NCBI GenBank assembly: GCA_904419835.1
Contig: CAJFTA010000081.1
Coordinates: 1-7,033, forward strand
Length of the DNA: 7,033 nucleotides
Direction: 5' to 3'
Source of the DNA: an uncultured Pseudoflavonifractor sp.
GTDB taxonomy: Bacteria; Bacillota; Clostridia; Oscillospirales; Oscillospiraceae
Part shown: one piece after another, positions 4,089-7,033 of the stretch
Layout of the letters: each line of letters starts with the position of its first letter
How positions within the stretch are numbered: the stretch's first letter is position 1
Notes under the pieces: model-generated
The model's database searches: none
Told to the model about the DNA's origin: nothing
Seen by the model: only the letters and a program-made list of their open reading frames with translations
Translations under genes and position numbers: made by a program

Positions 4089-6038
4089 ATGGGAAACAGC
4101 GCGGACGGCAAGCGCGTTATACAAAAAAAGAAGAGCAAATCCGGCGGCGGGAAGATTGCCGTCATCATTGTCATCACGCTTCTGGTCCTTCTGGCCGGGG
4201 CCTATGCGGCCCTGTGCGCCTGGGTGAGCGGGGGGACGATTCTGCCCAACACCACCCTGACGGTGCCCGGCCACACCCTGGACCTGTCCGGCATGACCCG
4301 GGAGCAGGCGGAGCAGACCATCAGCCGGGAAGCCGAGGGCTGGTACCCCGCCTCTTTTCAGCTGACCAGCAGCGAATACCCCAAGCTGGACCGGGAGATT
4401 AACGGGGATTCCCCCCTGTTTCAGCTGGACGCCTCCGCCCTGGCGGCGGACGCCTGGTCCCATGGCCGGGAGCAGGGCTTCCTGGGAGGCGGCGTCGCCT
4501 GGCTGAAGGCCGCCTTCGGCAGCGGCTGCGCCATTGAGGCCCAGCCCCAGCCCTCCGCAGAGCTGGAGCAGCTGCTCTCCGAGCTGCCCGGCGAGCTAAC
4601 CAGGGCGCTGGATTCCGGCCTGACCGAGAGCACCTACGAGGTCACGGACACCGACCTCATCATCCGCAAGGGCGTCTCCGGCCTGAGCGTGAACGCGGCC
4701 GACTTCCGTGACCTGGTGATCGACAGCCTGCTCACCGGCCGCACTTCCATCGAGGTGTCCCCCCACGTCATCCCCCCCAAGGCGCTGGACTTTGAGGCCA
4801 TCTACCGGGAGGTCTACAAGGAGCCGGCGGACGCCTATCTGGACAAGGAGGCCGGCGAGATCGTCCCCTCGGTCACCGGCGTCAGCTTCGGCATCTCCAC
4901 AGCTCAGGCGCTGCTGGAGCGCACTGAGGAGGGCAAGGAGTGCCAGGTGCCTCTCACCCTGACCGAGCCCGATATCACCACGGAAGAGCTGGAGGACAGC
5001 CTGTTCAAGGACGTGCTGGGCAAGAGCAGCACTCGGACCGCCGGCCCCTCCAACCGCTGGCACAACGTGGATCTGGCCTGCCAGCGGGTCAACGGCACCA
5101 TCCTGCTGCCCGGCGAGGTGTTCTCCTACAATGAGCTGTGCGGCCCCTATTCTCAGGCGGGCGGCTATCTGAAGGCGGGCGCCTACGTCAGCGGCACCAC
5201 CCAGGACACCTGGGCCGGCGGCATTTGCCAGCTCTCCTCCACCATCTACTACACCACCCTCAAGGCCAATCTGGAGACGGTGGAGCGCACCAAGCACAAA
5301 TACGACGTGGGCTACCTGCCCTCCGGCATGGACGCCACCGTGTACAGCAATTCCTACGACTTCAAGTTCAAGAACAACACCGACTACCCCATCAAGATTG
5401 AGACCACCCTCACCAAGGACAGCAGCGGCGTCCGCTGGTGCAACGTGACCATCTACGGCACCAACACCACCGGCATCTACGGTGACCCCTACTCCGTCAA
5501 GCTGTCCACCATCCCCTACGAGACCTACTATGAGCCCAGCGATTCGGTCCCCCAGGGCAGCCAGCCCCAGCGGGACTCCACCCGCACCGGGTATACCGGC
5601 AAGACGGTGGAGGTCCATCAGCGCCTGCGGGACGCCGACGGCAACGTCATCAGCGACACCGTCATCCACACCGACACCTTCTCCGTGCGCAACGCCTACT
5701 ATTTCTACAATCCCGCCGATGCCGCGCTCTGGGGCATTGACCCGGCCACCGGCCTGCGGAACCTGACCCCGGTGACGCCCTCCCCCTCCCCCTCGGAGTC
5801 CGCGTCCCCGTCGCCCTCTCCCTCTGAGAGCGTGACGCCTTCCCCGTCGCCGTCGGAATCTGCGTCTCCATCCCCGTCCCCGTCGGAGAGCCCGGCGCCG
5901 TCGGAATCTCCCTCTCCGTCTCCGACGGATACGCCCTCCCCGTCTCCGTCGGAATCCCCCTCCGCCACGCCGGACGGTGACGGCAATACCCCGCCGGAGG
6001 GCATCCCCATTGCCGGCTCCTCCGTGCCGCTGGATTGA
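4089..6038 (+). CDS. VanW family (YoaR-like) cell-envelope protein with Pro/Ser tail
   Basis: A 649-residue membrane-anchored envelope protein. A short Lys-rich cytoplasmic end precedes one membrane span (about 23-45), with the rest outside the cell. Residues about 60-310 hold two weakly similar segments resembling the putative peptidoglycan-binding domain (PG_binding_4/YoaR type) that normally precedes VanW. The VanW domain spans about 317-441 and includes LLPGEVFSYNELCGP, the core GGICQLSSTIYYTTLKANLE, and the YLPSGMDATVY segment. A G5-like or linker region with VEVHQRL follows (about 500-545). Residues about 561-630 are almost pure Ser/Pro with Glu and Thr, a typical wall-spanning spacer. 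There is no LPxTG signal. VanW occurs in some vancomycin-resistance clusters, but most clostridial homologues lie outside them and their activity is unproven; this gene alone does not imply resistance. It is a single-gene unit with its own promoter and terminator. Confidence 0.93.
   Translation: MGNSADGKRVIQKKKSKSGGGKIAVIIVITLLVLLAGAYAALCAWVSGGTILPNTTLTVPGHTLDLSGMTREQAEQTISREAEGWYPASFQLTSSEYPKLDREINGDSPLFQLDASALAADAWSHGREQGFLGGGVAWLKAAFGSGCAIEAQPQPSAELEQLLSELPGELTRALDSGLTESTYEVTDTDLIIRKGVSGLSVNAADFRDLVIDSLLTGRTSIEVSPHVIPPKALDFEAIYREVYKEPADAYLDKEAGEIVPSVTGVSFGISTAQALLERTEEGKECQVPLTLTEPDITTEELEDSLFKDVLGKSSTRTAGPSNRWHNVDLACQRVNGTILLPGEVFSYNELCGPYSQAGGYLKAGAYVSGTTQDTWAGGICQLSSTIYYTTLKANLETVERTKHKYDVGYLPSGMDATVYSNSYDFKFKNNTDYPIKIETTLTKDSSGVRWCNVTIYGTNTTGIYGDPYSVKLSTIPYETYYEPSDSVPQGSQPQRDSTRTGYTGKTVEVHQRLRDADGNVISDTVIHTDTFSVRNAYYFYNPADAALWGIDPATGLRNLTPVTPSPSPSESASPSPSPSESVTPSPSPSESASPSPSPSESPAPSESPSPSPTDTPSPSPSESPSATPDGDGNTPPEGIPIAGSSVPLD
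5766..5970 (+). repeat. Degenerate in-frame Ser/Pro repeat
   Basis: Irregular tandem copies of a unit encoding SPSPSES or close variants, with TCCCCGTC-type DNA repeats. The DNA copies differ mainly at third codon positions while the peptide is kept. That fits selection on the protein spacer and expansion or contraction by slippage. Confidence 0.85.
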
Positions 6039-6043
6039 ACCGG

Positions 6044-6085
6044 TCGGAGCGCACACCGGAAGATGTGCGCTCCGATTCTTTTTTG
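6044..6085 (+). terminator. Intrinsic terminator of the VanW gene
   Basis: TCGGAGCGCACA (6044-6055) pairs perfectly with TGTGCGCTCCGA (6064-6075), loop of eight, followed by TTCTTTTTTG. It starts six bases after the stop codon. Confidence 0.95.
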
Positions 6086-6205
6086 ATTTAATTGTTTTGT
6101 AATACTTTCTGTTTTCTTTGTTTACAATTTTACTCTAAGATAAGAATCAGCGAGAGACAGCATCTTCTTCATTTCATGTATCCCTCTTTCCTTCCTTTGC
6201 ATGAG

Positions 6206-6233
6206 CAGCCCGCGCCGGTACCGGCGCGGGCTG
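6206..6233. repeat. 28-base perfect GC palindrome after dpaB
   Basis: The 28 bases are self-complementary throughout, centred on GGTACC, and form a 12-bp stem with a 4-base loop. It lies 17 bases beyond the dpaB stop. In the dpaB direction no U-tract follows (CTCATGC). In the plus direction five T's come only six bases after the stem. It may still stop or protect the dpaB transcript, but it is not a textbook terminator. Confidence 0.7.
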
Positions 6234-6250
6234 TCTGCGTTTTTCTCTGT

Positions 6251-6832
6251 TCAGTCGCTGCCCAGCAGCACCGGCTGCACCTGCCGGCCCGCCATGGCCG
6301 CCTCCACCGTCTCGGGAACAAGTCCAAAATCCGCCACCAGGGAGGTGGGCTTACCCGCCGGGTCGTCCTGGCGGAAGGGGACGAAATACACGTTCTTCTT
6401 GTCCAGCAGCACGCCGATGTTCCTGGCGCTGGCCGCCAGGCCGTCGTTGGTGGCCACTGCAATGACCAGGGGCCGCCCGTTGCGCAGATGGGCCTTGGCC
6501 GCCATGGTCACCGTGGAGTCGGTCACGCCGGCGGCCAGCTTGGCCAGGGTGTTGCCCGTGCAGGGGCAGATAACCAGCACGTCCAGCAGCTTCTTGGGGC
6601 CGATGGGCTCGGCGCCCAGGATGGAGTCGATGGGCCGCTTGTCGCAGATACGCTGCATCTCCCGCATGAAATCGTGGGCGCAGCCAAAGCGGGTATCCGT
6701 GGCGGCGCTCCGCTCGGAGACGATGGGCGTCACGTCTTTCCAGCGGCGGTGCACCGCCTCCAGGGCGGCCATGGCGCTGTCGTATGTACAGAAGGAGCCG
6801 CAAAAGGCAAAGCCTACCTTCCAGTCTTCCAT
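6251..6832 (-). CDS. dpaB: Dipicolinate synthase subunit B
   Basis: A 193-residue flavoprotein-fold subunit (Bacillus SpoVFB is about 200). With DpaA it makes dipicolinic acid from the dihydrodipicolinate branch of lysine synthesis in the mother cell; the product moves to the spore core and gives heat resistance. Visible family features are the N-terminal nucleotide-binding stretch VGFAFCGSFCTYD (6-18), PIVSERSAATDTRFG (36-50), VICPCTGNTLAKLA (87-100), and PLVIAVATNDGLAASARNIG with the KKNVYFVPF segment toward the end. The start is the ATG at 6832: AGGAG lies seven bases upstream, whereas the in-frame GTG at 6838 is one base from it. It begins two bases after the dpaA stop, indicating a coupled operon. 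In Bacillus this operon is under SigK; the promoter here is outside the window. Confidence 0.96.
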   Translation of the reverse strand: MEDWKVGFAFCGSFCTYDSAMAALEAVHRRWKDVTPIVSERSAATDTRFGCAHDFMREMQRICDKRPIDSILGAEPIGPKKLLDVLVICPCTGNTLAKLAAGVTDSTVTMAAKAHLRNGRPLVIAVATNDGLAASARNIGVLLDKKNVYFVPFRQDDPAGKPTSLVADFGLVPETVEAAMAGRQVQPVLLGSD

Positions 6833-6834
6833 GC

Positions 6835-7033
6835 TCACACTCCTAACTCGCTCAGCATATTGTAGATGGTGTTTTTGATGCTCTCCCCGGCGGTCACCGG
6901 CGCCGTCTTGCCCGGCAGGGACAGCGCCCAGATGACCCGCACCCCCAGCCGTGCGGCCGCCTCAAAATCCACCCCTGCGGCGTTGCCGGTTGGATAAACA
7001 GCGGCAGAAAAGAGGGGCGCCCGCCAAATGGCG
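6835..7033 (-). CDS. dpaA: Dipicolinate synthase subunit A, C-terminal part
   Basis: Only the last 65 residues are in the window; the gene continues past the right edge. The frame reads through VYPTGNAAGVDFEAAARLG and VRVIWALSLPGKTAPVTAGE to IYNMLSELGV and a TGA at 6835-6837. The 'LPGKTAPVTAGE' ending is characteristic of DpaA (SpoVFA), the NAD(P)-binding subunit that oxidises the lysine-pathway intermediate to dipicolinate together with DpaB. It is directly upstream of dpaB with a gap of two bases, the usual order in spore formers. Nothing suggests truncation other than the window edge. Confidence 0.9.
   Translation of the reverse strand, partial: AIWRAPLFSAAVYPTGNAAGVDFEAAARLGVRVIWALSLPGKTAPVTAGESIKNTIYNMLSELGV
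6840..6844 (-). promoter_or_regulatory. Ribosome binding site of dpaB, inside the end of dpaA
   Basis: AGGAG on the minus strand, seven bases before the ATG at 6832. It is embedded in the last codons of dpaA, so ribosomes finishing dpaA uncover the dpaB start. It decides against the GTG at 6838. Confidence 0.75.

Noticed and set aside
4089..6038. Vancomycin-resistance gene
   Set aside because: There is a VanW-type domain but no vanH, ligase, vanX or VanRS genes nearby. VanW-family proteins are widespread in clostridia without resistance.
4596..6056. 486-codon open frame antisense to the VanW gene
   Set aside because: Arg/Gly/Val-rich low-complexity translation, entirely opposite a well-supported gene with promoter, binding site and conserved domain. 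It is a by-product of GC-rich codon use.

Overview
The window looks like chromosome of a spore-forming, GC-rich member of the Clostridia, most likely the Oscillospiraceae (Flavonifractor/Oscillibacter-like). This rests on a dipicolinate synthase operon (endospore-specific), a VanW/YoaR-type cell-wall protein, a large XpaC-domain membrane protein, a clostridial DUF6483-like protein, high-GC codon use and AGGAGG-type ribosome binding sites. The lineage is an inference; no rRNA or other marker is present.

Layout. Bases 1-500 hold no gene but are packed with inverted repeats: two copies of a 'TTTTTYGACACGCTGA' GC-stem element, two 'CTGTCGAAAAAGT' hairpins, and an AT-rich patch whose arms can pair in several mutually exclusive ways. 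Bases 502-1178 (minus) carry three short, overlapping genes: a zinc-ribbon protein, a 77-residue charged helical protein and a 106-residue protein with only a sigma-70 region 4 helix-turn-helix. This has the look of phage or integrative-element regulatory cargo. Back to back with them, a perfect consensus promoter with extended -10 (1285-1313) drives tRNA-Thr(TGT) and tRNA-Tyr(GTA), closed by a strong terminator at 1519-1560. A 180-base segment with a 13-bp hairpin and a second terminator follows.

Bases 1941-2306 (plus) encode the DUF6483-like protein. It converges on a 406-residue XpaC-domain membrane protein (2384-3604, minus), and the two share a 20-bp bidirectional terminator. A 484-base divergent region (3605-4088) separates that gene from a 649-residue VanW-family protein (4089-6038, plus). 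It holds two candidate vanW promoters, one overlapped by a palindrome, and a possible leader of about 250 bases. The VanW protein ends in a long Pro/Ser wall-spanning tail and its gene in a clear terminator. On the minus strand at the right edge lie dpaB (complete) and the 3' end of dpaA, two bases apart. Together they make dipicolinic acid for the spore core.

Apart from dpaA-dpaB and the two tRNAs, the genes are separate transcription units. The shared theme of the right half is the cell envelope and sporulation; the left edge is the accessory-looking part. I did not find a clearly new multi-gene system. The best candidates for something undescribed are the repeat/alternative-hairpin tract at 1-490, the mini sigma cluster beside the tRNAs, and the two-promoter leader of the vanW gene.
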